From an uncultured bacterium (GTDB lineage: Bacteria > Verrucomicrobiota > Verrucomicrobiia > Verrucomicrobiales > V1-33): 64,000 nt of DNA. Location of the stretch: contig CAJBME010000177.1 of assembly GCA_903954065.1 (NCBI GenBank), positions 17,622-81,621 of the forward strand. Direction: 5' to 3'. A program made the translations under genes and the position numbers. Every line of letters begins with the position of its first letter. Position 1 is the stretch's first letter. Shown piece after piece: positions 48,336 to 58,800 of this stretch. The notes beneath the pieces are model-generated. The model had not been told where the DNA came from, searched no databases, and was given only the letters and a program-made list of their open reading frames with translations.

Positions 48336-49682
48336 TTACACCGCCGGAGCTTCGGCTTCGGCCTCAGCCTCAGCCTCGACTTCTTCGATAACAGCCTGAG
48401 CGAGGAGAAGCTCCACTGTCTTGCGCGTGATGACGTTTTCGCGCAGGCGGTCGATAGTCTCTTGGCTCTTGAGCAGTTTCTGGATCTGAGCCCGCGTCGC
48501 TTTGGTGCGCATGGCATGCGACATCAATTCACGCTGCATCTCGTCGCTGGTCGCAGCCACTTGCTCTTTTTGCGCAATCTTCTGCAAAATGAACCGGACT
48601 TTCATGTCGAACTCCGCCTGATGATGGGCCGCACCAATGATCTGCTCCCGGTTTTGGAGGATTTCCTCTTCGGGAACACCGCGTTCTTGATTGGCTTGCA
48701 CCAACTCCCGCGCCCGCTGCTGCGTGGCCTGACCCAGCAGTTCCTGCGGCACCGGGAAAACGATCTGATCGTTAAGGTACTGAAGAAGCTGCTCGCGCTT
48801 GGACTGCTCCATTTTCTGCGTCAGCTCCCGCTCGAGCGTCGAGCGCACCGCTTCCCGCAACTGCGACGCCTCATCCGCCAGCCGCGTCGAACGCGCAAAT
48901 TCATCGTCGATAAGCGGCAATTCCTGCTCGCGAACTTCCTTCAACGTCACTTCATACGTCACATCCATGCCAGCAATTTCCTTGACCGGGAAATCGGCCG
49001 CGAGGGTCAACACCACCTGACGCGTCCCGCCCGCCTCCAGGCCCACCAAGGCATCACTGAATCCAGGAAGGAAATTCGGCTCCTTGACCATGATCCAATA
49101 ATCAACCGACTCCTGCAGCCGCTCAGGAGCCGAAGGCGCGAGTTCACGCACCGGCTTGCCATCGATAAAGGCATTGTAATCAATGACGGCCACATCACCG
49201 AGCTGCAACGCCCGCCCTTCCACCGCAGGGTAGTTGGCTTGGCGCTCACGCAGGTTCAGAATCGCCTGATCCAAGTTTTCCTCGGTAATCGACAATTTAG
49301 GCAGCTTGATCGGGATACCTTTCAGCTCTGGCAGCTCAAAGGTCGGGGCCACGATGACTTCCACCGTGAAGGTAAACGTTCCTTCTTCCGTGAACTGAGG
49401 GTCTTTGACATCGAGCGGCGCTAGAATTTCCAGCCCCTCCTGCTTGCTGCCAGCCTGATAGCCTTCAGCTGTCAGTCGGTCGCGCAGTTCCTGCTCGATT
49501 TGTTTGGCGTAGCGGCGGACGATCATGGCCGCAGGTGCCTTCCCTGGCCGGAAGCCGGGAATGGAGGCGCCTTTGTGATAGAATTTGGTGATCGCAGTAC
49601 GCTGGGACTCGACTCTTTCGCGCGGCACCTCGACACGGATGGCAGCCTTGCAGTCAGGGAACTTTTCAACGGTGATGTTCAT
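48336..49682 (-). CDS. tig: Trigger factor
   Basis: MNITVEKFPDCKAAIRVEVPRERV...FYHKGASIPGFRPGKAPAAMIVRRY...; C-terminal EAEAEAEAEA tail. Confidence 0.95.
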   Translation of the reverse strand: MNITVEKFPDCKAAIRVEVPRERVESQRTAITKFYHKGASIPGFRPGKAPAAMIVRRYAKQIEQELRDRLTAEGYQAGSKQEGLEILAPLDVKDPQFTEEGTFTFTVEVIVAPTFELPELKGIPIKLPKLSITEENLDQAILNLRERQANYPAVEGRALQLGDVAVIDYNAFIDGKPVRELAPSAPERLQESVDYWIMVKEPNFLPGFSDALVGLEAGGTRQVVLTLAADFPVKEIAGMDVTYEVTLKEVREQELPLIDDEFARSTRLADEASQLREAVRSTLERELTQKMEQSKREQLLQYLNDQIVFPVPQELLGQATQQRARELVQANQERGVPEEEILQNREQIIGAAHHQAEFDMKVRFILQKIAQKEQVAATSDEMQRELMSHAMRTKATRAQIQKLLKSQETIDRLRENVITRKTVELLLAQAVIEEVEAEAEAEAEAPAV

Positions 49683-49802
49683 GGGAAATTGTGGATGGGG
49701 CAGTGAACCGCATGGGCGACTCTCGGGAAAGGGCGGAGACCATAAGTCGAACCGGCCGGGTGACAAGCGATTGCTGAAACCACCTGCGGTCGCTCACTTC
49801 CC

Positions 49803-50912
49803 TCAATCGGTCAGGCGGGTAAAGTACCGGCCCGGCAACTGCCGGATACATTTTTTCATCTCTAATTTCATCAGCGCCACCGCCACCTCGCCGGCCGGCA
49901 ATCCGCAAATGGCCACCAAATCGTCAAACTGGCGCTCGTCCCCCCCCAGCGTCTCAAAGACGGTTTTTTCATCGCCGGTCAGTACCATACCAGGTTTGTG
50001 CGGCGTTTCCCCGCCCGCTTTTTTTCCGTCCGGAGGAATCAACCACGACAGGTCATCGAGAATGTCGGCGGCGCTCGTGACAAGTCGCGCTCCATTCTGA
50101 ATGAGAGTGTTACATCCTTGCGAGGACGGCCGATCTATCGGTCCGGGCACCGCATACACCGGCCGACCGTAATCCGTCGCCTGATTGACCGTGATCAAGG
50201 CCCCACTGCGCGCCGGAGCCTCCACGCACACCACCCCCTGGCTCCAGCCCGCCACAATCCGGTTCCTCAAGGGAAAACTCTGCTTGTCCGGGTTGTAGTC
50301 GACCGGAAATTCCGTCACCACCGCCCCCCGGCCATCTGCCATTTTTTCGGCCAACACCCGGTTTTCTGGAGGCCAAAATTTCCCCAAACCACTGCCCAAC
50401 ACCCCAATCGTGCGGCCTTGCGCCGCCAGCGCACCCTCATGCGCCGCCGCATCCACCCCCAACGCCAGTCCGCTTAAAATCGTCAATCCGCTCTGCGCCA
50501 ACTGAAAACTCAGCTTCCGAGCGCATTGCAGACCGTAATGGGTGGCCCTCCTCGACCCCACCAACGCAATCCCACGGTCGTCCCGACTCTGCAACTCGCC
50601 CCAAACATACAACACTAACGGAGGGTCAAAAACCTCCCGCAACGTGGCCGGATACGCCGCCTCCTCCTGCGTCACCACCCGCGCCCCCACCTCATCAATA
50701 CGCCGTAACTCGCGCGACAAATCCACTAGGTTCTCCCAGTCCGCCAGCCGCTGCGCCAACTCCGGACCCACCCCCTCCACCCGCCGCAACGCATCACTCC
50801 GGGCCCGCAAGGCCGCCTCCGGTGAGCCAAAAGCCTCCAGCAACCGGCGTACCCGCACCGGCCCAATCCCAGGGAGCAAATTTAACGTAAGGTAAGCCTC
50901 GCGACGCGTCAT
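49803..50912 (-). CDS. dprA: DNA-processing protein DprA
   Basis: IALVGSRRATHYGLQCARKLSFQLAQSGLTILSGLALGVDAAAHEGAL..TIGVLGSGLGKFWPPENR..ALITVNQATDYGRPVYAVPGPID. Confidence 0.96.
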   Translation of the reverse strand: MTRREAYLTLNLLPGIGPVRVRRLLEAFGSPEAALRARSDALRRVEGVGPELAQRLADWENLVDLSRELRRIDEVGARVVTQEEAAYPATLREVFDPPLVLYVWGELQSRDDRGIALVGSRRATHYGLQCARKLSFQLAQSGLTILSGLALGVDAAAHEGALAAQGRTIGVLGSGLGKFWPPENRVLAEKMADGRGAVVTEFPVDYNPDKQSFPLRNRIVAGWSQGVVCVEAPARSGALITVNQATDYGRPVYAVPGPIDRPSSQGCNTLIQNGARLVTSAADILDDLSWLIPPDGKKAGGETPHKPGMVLTGDEKTVFETLGGDERQFDDLVAICGLPAGEVAVALMKLEMKKCIRQLPGRYFTRLTD

Positions 50913-51074
50913 CCCTCCTTCTGCGACCCTCCAAGCGTCCCGTCAAAGTGATTCTATGAACAGTTTCATAATAAACACCCTTGACGGCCCTCTCCCCCTC
51001 CACAAATCACCACCCATTCTGCTGCATAACACCCAGCCACATGCCACCACCACCGCGACTCCGCCCGCCCAACC

Positions 51075-51983
51075 TTAAAAATACCCTTCTTTCTTCCGGT
51101 CCTCCATGGCTGTTTCGGAAACTTTGTCATCCGACCGCGTCCCCCGTTCCGTGACCCGCGCCGCAGCCACCTCGGCAATAATATCGTCGATCGTGCTGGC
51201 CGTCGATTCCCACGCCCCCGTGCACGTCACATCGCCAATCGTACGGAACCGCACAATCCGCCGCTCCACCACCTCGTCATCCATCGGCTTGGCAAATCCC
51301 GTTTCCGCATCAAGCCACGCCCCGTCACGCTTGAACACAGCGCGCTCATGAGAAAAATAAAGATTCGGCAGCGGAATCCCCTGCTCCTTGATGTACATCC
51401 ACACATCCATCTCGGTCCAGTTGCTGAGCGGAAAAATACGGAAATGCTCGCCCGTATGATGACGGCCATTGAAAATATTCCACAACTCAGGCCGCTGGTT
51501 CTTCGGGTCCCATTGCCCAAACTCATTGCGATGTGAGAAAAACCTCTCCTTGGCCCGCGCCTTCTCCTCGTCACGACGCCCGCCACCCAACAAAGCATCA
51601 AATTTCCCCTGCTCGATCGTCTCTAATAACGTGATCGATTGCAACCGGTTACGCGAAGCCTTGGGACCAGTCTCGTCCCGAGCCGTGCCCCGACGAATGC
51701 TGTCCTCCACATGCCCCACCACCAACCGCGCCCCAATCTTCGCCACAAATTCATCGCGATACGTCAAGGTCTCTGGGAAATTATGCCCCGTATCCACATG
51801 CACCAACGCAAAGGGAACTTTCGCCGGCCAGAAGGCCTTGCGCGCCAACCACGCCATCACAATCGAATCCTTCCCACCCGAAAATAACAATCCAGGGTTT
51901 TGAAACTGCGCCGCCGTCTCCCGCAGCACATAAATGGCCTCGGCTTCAAGCTGCTCCAGATGACTGAGAGTGTAAGAATGCAT
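51075..51983 (-). CDS. cysD: Sulfate adenylyltransferase subunit 2
   Basis: LSHLEQLEAEAIYVLRETAAQFQNPGLLFSGGKDSIVMAWLARKAF...GGGRRDEEKARAKERFFSHR...MEDRKKEGYF. Confidence 0.97.
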   Translation of the reverse strand: MHSYTLSHLEQLEAEAIYVLRETAAQFQNPGLLFSGGKDSIVMAWLARKAFWPAKVPFALVHVDTGHNFPETLTYRDEFVAKIGARLVVGHVEDSIRRGTARDETGPKASRNRLQSITLLETIEQGKFDALLGGGRRDEEKARAKERFFSHRNEFGQWDPKNQRPELWNIFNGRHHTGEHFRIFPLSNWTEMDVWMYIKEQGIPLPNLYFSHERAVFKRDGAWLDAETGFAKPMDDEVVERRIVRFRTIGDVTCTGAWESTASTIDDIIAEVAAARVTERGTRSDDKVSETAMEDRKKEGYF

Positions 51984-52150
51984 GATCGTAAAAAAATAAA
52001 TCCCTGAAAACAAATCACCCGCCCAAAAATCGCCCGTCAACCGGTCAAATCAATACCCCTCCATCCTGCACCCAAACATCAAACAAGTAAAGCGAAAATA
52101 CCCTATTGTCTATCGACTTAGTATACTTTAGGCGGTGGGAAATGAGCGCT

Positions 52151-52200
52151 TATTAAAGAAAGATGATCTTTTCTTTAATAGTGAATTACCTTATTAAAGA
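52151..52200. promoter_or_regulatory. Inverted repeat plus third half-site upstream of fic remnant
   Basis: TATTAAAGAAA (52151-52161) / TTTCTTTAATA (52170-52180) perfect inverted repeat, plus TATTAAAGA at 52192-52200, eight nt before the fic ATG. Confidence 0.6.
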
Positions 52201-52208
52201 CTTACACC

Positions 52209-52457
52209 ATGAATCGCAACGCATCCGGCCACTACGACACCACCGCTGCGGGGGGCGAAACGGTGCGCGCCTTTGTGCCGTTCCCACTGCCGCCGGATCC
52301 GCCCCTCGACCTTTCCGGAAACCGCCAGCGCCTCTTGGAACGTGCCACCCTCGCCCTCGGCCGGCTCGACAGCGTGAGCACCCTGCTCCCCGATCCCCAG
52401 CTCTGCCAATTCTATGAGCGTGGTTGGAGATCTAGGACTCACTGTTCCATACGCTAA
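52209..52457 (+). pseudogene. Truncated Fic-family protein (N-terminal Fic_N fragment only)
   Basis: MNRNASGHYDTTAAGGETVRAFVPFPLPPDPPLDLSGNRQRLLERATLALGRLDSVSTLLPDPQL then abrupt non-Fic CQFYERGWRSRTHCSIR*; no HPFxxGNGR motif follows. Confidence 0.82.
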
Positions 52458-52489
52458 CTTGCGCGGGTTCTTTTGCTCAGTACTAAAAT

Positions 52490-53716
52490 GTGGCTGTGCG
52501 CATTCTTTACACCAACAATACCCTGAGCCAAGCGGCTGGCACCGAGCTGGCAGTGAAAGACCTGTGCTTGGAAATGCAGCGCAGAGGGCATGCGGTGGCG
52601 GCTTTCTCTGTGCAGCATGGCAGGGTGGCGGCACAACTGCGGGAGGCTGGGGTACCAGTGGCGGCTTGCCCGGCCGAAGTCCCCTTTGAGCCAGATGTGA
52701 TTCATGGTCACCATGAATGGGAGACCTCCTTGGCTGCTTTGCAGTGGCCGAATTGTCCGGTGATTTCATTTTGCCAAGGCCTGTATGGTTGGCAGGAAGA
52801 GCCATGTGTGGCTCCAAACGTGGTGCGCTGGGTTGCCATCGATGAACCGTGCCGCCAGCGGTTGCTCAATACGCTTGGTGTGGCGCCAGACAAAGTGCGC
52901 CTAGTGCTCAATGGCATCGATCTAAAGCGCTTCCAAGCGAGGCCCGTGGAGGGGCCAAGATTTGATAAAGCGCTGATCCTGAGTAATTATGCAACGACAA
53001 ATAATTTTGCGGCGGTGGTACAGAAAGGATGCCAATTAGTGGGTCTGGACTGCCAAATCCTAGGCGCAGGAGTCGGGCGCTCGGTGGTCGACCCGGAGCG
53101 TGCTCTGGCTGAGCATTCGGTGGTGTTTGCCAAGGGCAAGGTGGCTTTGGAGGCATTGGCTTGCGGTTGCGCGGTCATTGTGTGTGATGAGCGGGGCCTT
53201 GGCCCTCTTGTCACGCCTCAAAACTTCGAGCGACTGCGAGAGGAAAGTTTCGGCTTCCCATGCATGACCGAGGCTGTCACAGAGCAGGGGATCATCAACC
53301 GCTTGGCGGAGCGAGACGAAGAAAAGGTGATGCGGGTGTGTACTATGACCCGACAGGTGGCGAGTGATGAGCGGATGTTCGATGACTTGGAGCGGCTCTA
53401 TACCGAAGTGCAGGCGGAGGTTATCGAGACAAAGGCCAGCGATGTGGCAGCGTTTGCAGCCGGTTTTCTAGCTCGAAAAGGGGCGTTCTACAAACTGGGG
53501 AAAGAGGCTTGGAATTACGGTGCGGCTTTGAATTTGATCCCTAATGAGGCTGTGAGTGGCGAGGATGCGGAAGTTGGAATCAATCGAGTGCTGGATCGAC
53601 TGAGAAAGGGAATTGATGCGATAGCGGCCTTGAAGGCGATGCGGAAGCTGGACAAGAGGCAGGTGGTTGAAGTCTCCAAATGGCGTTTTTGGCGAAAAAA
53701 GCGCACAGGTGCTTGA
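52490..53716 (+). CDS. Glycosyltransferase (GT4-like), GTG start
   Basis: VAVRILYTNNTLSQAAGTELAVKDLCLEMQRRGHAVAAFSVQHG...VRLVLNGIDLKRF...FAKGKVALEALACGCAVIVCDERGLGPLV. Confidence 0.85.
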   Translation: MAVRILYTNNTLSQAAGTELAVKDLCLEMQRRGHAVAAFSVQHGRVAAQLREAGVPVAACPAEVPFEPDVIHGHHEWETSLAALQWPNCPVISFCQGLYGWQEEPCVAPNVVRWVAIDEPCRQRLLNTLGVAPDKVRLVLNGIDLKRFQARPVEGPRFDKALILSNYATTNNFAAVVQKGCQLVGLDCQILGAGVGRSVVDPERALAEHSVVFAKGKVALEALACGCAVIVCDERGLGPLVTPQNFERLREESFGFPCMTEAVTEQGIINRLAERDEEKVMRVCTMTRQVASDERMFDDLERLYTEVQAEVIETKASDVAAFAAGFLARKGAFYKLGKEAWNYGAALNLIPNEAVSGEDAEVGINRVLDRLRKGIDAIAALKAMRKLDKRQVVEVSKWRFWRKKRTGA

Positions 53717-53948
53717 GCCAGAGCAAAATCGAGGAAAAATCGCGAAAATCAAAGTCACCTCAGCGTCGCGTCCGGCGCTTGACTTCACGTTTCGAATTCG
53801 CAGGCGTGCGTAAAATCCAGACTACCATGGCCATCAAACGCAAAAGCAACGAAATTTCCGCCGCAAGCGAAGATACAAATAACCGCTCGCGGCACGATTG
53901 GAGTTCCCTGCGCTGGGTCACCGCCAAGGAGGAAACCCTCCACTGCGC

Positions 53949-55883
53949 TCATGTCCGGTCCGTCGTGGAGGTCACCCGAGCGACGACCCACAGCAGGACG
54001 GCCACCACCAGTGCCAGCACACCCCAAAACCAGACCGAGCCTATTCCTGCAGGGCGACGAGCTAGGTCACGGCGCGGCGCACCTTCTTCTCGACCCAGCG
54101 TGGCAGGCACCTTGGTGGCGGCCTCCATGGCGCCCTGCACCATCTGCAGATCGTAATGGACGGGGGTGGCACGACGGTTGCCATAAAAAATCGACACCGG
54201 CGTGGTGTCAGGGACGCGGAAAAGCAAGCGCACGACGGGGACCACGACACGCACGGAACTGATCGGCAACGGCGCGTTGTCGCCGTTGTCGGTGGCCAGC
54301 TTGATCGCCGTGGCCGCAGGCGCCGGCGGGGTGTCGAGCCGCAGGGAAAGCGCGTGAGCCGCCTCACCCGGCGTACGCTTCCAGTCGGCAGTGCCAAGGA
54401 CACGCTCGAAACGCCCGCCTCTAGAATCATCCGCACCCGTCACAAAAAGGGTTCTGTGAAAAAGCGGCGCCGTCGAATCAATCCGCAACTCACGCACCGG
54501 AAACCCCGGAAAAGGCATCGTGACATCCCATTTCGACCAGCCCGGCCGTTGGGGATCGTCGACTTTCACCACGGCTGCCTCATGCTCGCGTTCTATTCCG
54601 GTATCGATAATGAGGAATGGCACATGGCGGCCTTCGCGCACGACGCGCAGATCGCGTCGATCGCTTTCAGCGCGGGCCAGCACTTCGGGACCGAGCTCCA
54701 GCTCGATCACTCCCGCCTCCTTAAACTGCACGCGGCGCTGAAACGACCAGGCGGAAACATCAATGGCCGCACCGGTTCCGCCCACCTCTGGCGCCGTGGC
54801 TGTTTTGCGAAAGTCAGGATTGAGTTCCACCGGGCCCGCAACAACGGCCATCGCCGTGGCCTGGCGCAGCGCACCTCCCAACGCCGCCACGTCGTAACGC
54901 GGCGCTGGGTCCTGCGCGTTGCCCATGTAAAGCCGCCACGCTCCAGGTACATCTGTTTGAAAAACAATTGGCACCGCATGTCTCGACGCCTCGACGCGGT
55001 CGATGCGCAGCGGTGGGCTGTCGCCATTATCGATCACGAGCTCGACCTCCTGGGTCGTACAAATCTGATGGACTGGAAGTTCCATCTCCTCGCCAGCAAA
55101 GCCATCGTACTGACAACGAAACAGCGTGCGACGAGCGCTCATAAGTGAGACCTCACGTTGAAACACAGACTCAGGTGAGTGCAATCGCACGGAGCCGAGC
55201 CAGACATGTGCCGACCCCAGATCCAGCCGCAGTCTCGTCCGACCGCCATCCTCCCGCCGCGAGCGAATCGTCACCGGCTGGCTCACGGTGGGCAGTTCCG
55301 GCAGCGCGCGCCCGATCTGCGCCCCCGTAAAAACCACCGGGGCGCTGCGCGTGTCGTCAATCGTAATGCGGAAATGTGTCCAAGCCGCCAGCGTGACCGG
55401 CAGGCGCAGACGCACCGAGCCTGACTGGCGGCACAGGACCTCGCCGCGGCTCAGCGTCTGCCAGACGGCGCCTTCAAGACTGGCTTCAACTGTGGCCGCC
55501 TTGATGAAATCCGGGGCCGCCGATTGCAAATGCAGTTCGTTAATCACCCCGAGTTCGCGCGCTTGAAAAGCCAATACGGTAGCGGCGGGCTGGAGTGTGG
55601 CTTTGAATTCGGTCGCTTCCACTTGGGAAGGCCGCAACAATTCAGGAGGAGCCATGAAAAATGGCGTCTCGACGCCGTCGGGGTTAATGACCCGCAGATC
55701 ATGAAACGGCGCTCCACCGGTGGCCCGCGAGGCATCGAGCAGGGCGGGATCGAGCTCGACCCGAGTCAGGCCGGGCTGCGTGAGTTCCACGGTTTGACGG
55801 TGGGTCCACGCGTCGCGATCGGCCGCCATCACTGCTGGCGACAGCGCCAGACCGAGCACGATCAGAAAGTGCCAGAGGTTCAT
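53949..55883 (-). CDS. DUF3999 family secreted/membrane-anchored protein
   Basis: Signal peptide, HRQTVELTQPGLTRVELDPALLDASRATGGAPFHDLRVINPDGVETPFF..; C-terminal TM; 4-nt overlap with DUF2339 gene. Confidence 0.82.
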   Translation of the reverse strand: MNLWHFLIVLGLALSPAVMAADRDAWTHRQTVELTQPGLTRVELDPALLDASRATGGAPFHDLRVINPDGVETPFFMAPPELLRPSQVEATEFKATLQPAATVLAFQARELGVINELHLQSAAPDFIKAATVEASLEGAVWQTLSRGEVLCRQSGSVRLRLPVTLAAWTHFRITIDDTRSAPVVFTGAQIGRALPELPTVSQPVTIRSRREDGGRTRLRLDLGSAHVWLGSVRLHSPESVFQREVSLMSARRTLFRCQYDGFAGEEMELPVHQICTTQEVELVIDNGDSPPLRIDRVEASRHAVPIVFQTDVPGAWRLYMGNAQDPAPRYDVAALGGALRQATAMAVVAGPVELNPDFRKTATAPEVGGTGAAIDVSAWSFQRRVQFKEAGVIELELGPEVLARAESDRRDLRVVREGRHVPFLIIDTGIEREHEAAVVKVDDPQRPGWSKWDVTMPFPGFPVRELRIDSTAPLFHRTLFVTGADDSRGGRFERVLGTADWKRTPGEAAHALSLRLDTPPAPAATAIKLATDNGDNAPLPISSVRVVVPVVRLLFRVPDTTPVSIFYGNRRATPVHYDLQMVQGAMEAATKVPATLGREEGAPRRDLARRPAGIGSVWFWGVLALVVAVLLWVVARVTSTTDRT

Positions 55884-58800
55884 GATTTTTTTTCTCCCAG
55901 AAACCGTTGATACAAAAACGAAACGACCAGAGCGATGAGGGCCACTCCGATCAGGGCCCCGATGCGGTACACGCTGTCGATATTGGAGAGGTCGTGCAGG
56001 AAGAGCTTCAACAGCGTGATGACCAGCAGCCCAATGCCGGCATAGCGTGCTGGCGGTTGATGTTTCCAGATGCCGACCACCAGCAGAGCCAACGCAAACA
56101 ACCCCCACGAGATCGTCAGGGTCATGTCACGAGCCAAATCACCACCCCCATCGAAGAGGGTCGAAGCCTGTCCGGGAAGCGTGAAAGCGTCGGCAATCTC
56201 GATGTTCAGCAGCAAGAAAAGCAGGATGACGCCCAGCGAAGCGAACAATCCGCGCAGGTTCAGGTTATTCCAGAGATGAGCCGGAGGCACCATCCACGCC
56301 GCGGCAAGGAACATCGCGAGTGCGGAAAGACTATAGGCGTAGAGCTGCCAATTCAGGATCGGGATGTCACCGCGGACTTGATACTCCAACACCGCAGGAT
56401 TCAACGCGAGGCGGGTAAAAGCAGCGACCAACAACACCGCCCCCACCCCTCGCAGACCGGGGTGAGGCACCCGGCGGAACAGCCAGCACAACGCCGCACC
56501 TTCCAGCGCCCAACCAAGTGTGAGCCACTGCTTCTCAAATTGAATCGGGAAAATAAGGGTGATGAAAAATAACGTCACCCCGCCAAACCACGCCAGCTGC
56601 TTGAGCCGCGCGGGATTCTCTACGCCATGCCGCTTCACAATGAAGGCCAGCCCGCACAGCGGTGCGATCGCAAACCCCGCCGGCAGTAATCCCATCAGCT
56701 CATTCGGCCACGATTGACCCACCAGCCGGTACACCAGACTGAAGGCACCGGGGCCGGCGACCGCCGCCGCGATCCACGGCCGCGTGCGCGCGGCAAACTG
56801 CTCTCTAAAGACAAACGGAAACCCAGTGAAAAGCGCATAAAAACCGACGTACCAGCACAGTGGTATCATCGGATAATCCGCCTCAAAATGCCGCTCATGC
56901 CATGTCCAGGCGAGAGCCAGCACGCAGCCGAGCGCCACCGGAGCCAGCACTGTGATCCCGCTGAGGCGCACCAGCCCAAGCAGAAACAACACTAAGAGCA
57001 AGGCCAGCCCAAAGACCGACGACGGATTAGGAATCTCCAGCTGCTCGGTAGCCAGCATCAACAAAAAGAATGGCAGCACCGCCGAACTTACCGGCAGCAA
57101 GGAACTCACGCTCAGAGGCGCCTTCGGCCATCGACGCGAAATCAGCACGCCCGCTACTCCGAATACGACCGCAGATCCACCCACCACCCAAAGAAAAGAA
57201 GTCAGCGAAAAGACCGCCTCCCCCGCCCCGCCAGCCAGCCACACACCAGCCGTAATGAGCGTCAACACAAGGGCCCCCATCACCGGCAACAGCAATCCGC
57301 TGACGACAGCCAGACCAATGATGACCAGATCAAGAAACAAAATGACCGGCCAGATAAAAACCGGAACCACGTCCAAACACAGCACCGACATCATCAGCAA
57401 GACTAGGCCGGTGACCGGCACCCAGCCGGCCACTGGCGGCCGCGTGGGCTCCCTACGCTCGATCAATACGGCAAAGCCCGTATGCAGTAAACCGGTGACA
57501 CAATACACACCCAGCGCCTGCGGCAGCAGCTCTATCCGAAGACTCGACATCGTCCAGATCGTCAGATGAAGGAACGTGAACGCACCGACGAGACTTTGCG
57601 CGTGTTGAACGCGTGGATGGAACCACACGAGGCCGAGCACGACAGCATTGATACCAAGGACAAAAGCATAGAGCAGCAGTGGCCGGTCCGCGATGGTCTC
57701 AAATCCCAGAAAGACAAAAGCGGCACCGAGGGCGCTGGCGCACAGACCCAGCGCAGCCCCCACCATCCAATCATCACCAGACTCGCGGGCCTTCGATTTC
57801 CACGCGGCCAGCGAGAACATGACGGCAAACCCAAAAAACACGGTGATCGGCACCCACGTAGCAGCCCCGATGGCATAGCCCGAAGCCGTGAAAAATGTCA
57901 TCATCCAGCCGAGCTGCGTCACCATTGTGCCCGCAGCCGCCAAAGCGGCCAGATGAAGCCAGCGCTTTTTGTGCACCACGGCCAGCACCCCAAGGTCCAG
58001 CAGCGCAATGTAGATGAACAAACCAAGAGGATCATCACTCCCCGAAGAGCAAAGAACCGGCGTCAAAAAGCCCCCCAACAATCCCAGCACCGCCACAACC
58101 TGCGCCGGCAATCGCACCGCCAACAAAAAGGCCACCCCAGTAATCAGCGACATCATGGCAAAACTGGCCCCAGGCTGATCAAACGGAGGAATCCGCCAGA
58201 TCGAGTGCGCCGCAAAGGTCACACCGTAAAGCATGACACTACCGGTCGCGCAAAGCGTCTGCGCCAGCGTGGTGTAGCGCGGCCGACGATGCATGACCAC
58301 ACCGCCCACCACCAGCCCCGCCCCCGTCACAAAACCCAATGCCGTCCGCAACTCCGGCGAAATCCAGCCACGCTCAATACTGAGTTTGACGAAAAAAATG
58401 ACCCCAAGAAAAAGCGCAAATCCGCCGACCCACGCAAAAATCTTCGCCCCCATAAACTGCTCCCAATTAAACCCCGGCGCCAACACGGGCCGAAAAACCG
58501 GATCAGAGGCAGGACTGGAAGCCGGAGCAGACACCGGATCGAGAGCGGGCGGCGCCGGCTCGGAAAAGGACGGTTCTAAAACGGGAATCGGTGGCGGAAC
58601 GACGGAATGATCTATCTCAGGACTGTCGGAAACCGGAGCTTCTTGAGAAACAAGCATCTCATCATCAACGATTTCCATTTTTGCTTCCTGAGCAGCGATA
58701 ACCGACGGCAAGGGAACATCAGCCATGGACGCTACCGAAACCGGCGGTACCACCGCCGGTGCCGCCAGCCGGTCCAGCTGTGTCTGCAGCCGCCCGCAGT

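Noticed and set aside
48462-49424. 320-aa plus-strand ORF
   Set aside because: Antisense to trigger factor, which has an unambiguous signature.
52209-52457. Intact Fic toxin-antitoxin module
   Set aside because: The catalytic HPFxxGNGR core is absent and no antitoxin gene is adjacent, so only a remnant is supported.
53680-54156. 158-aa plus-strand ORF, including MAIKRKSNEISAASEDTNNRSRHDWSSLRWVTAKEE from 53827
   Set aside because: The second half is antisense to the DUF3999 3' end. The N-terminal part might be a small gene or remnant, but I cannot support it from sequence alone.
57566-58579. 337-aa plus-strand ORF
   Set aside because: Antisense to DUF2339; extremely basic translation typical of shadow frames.
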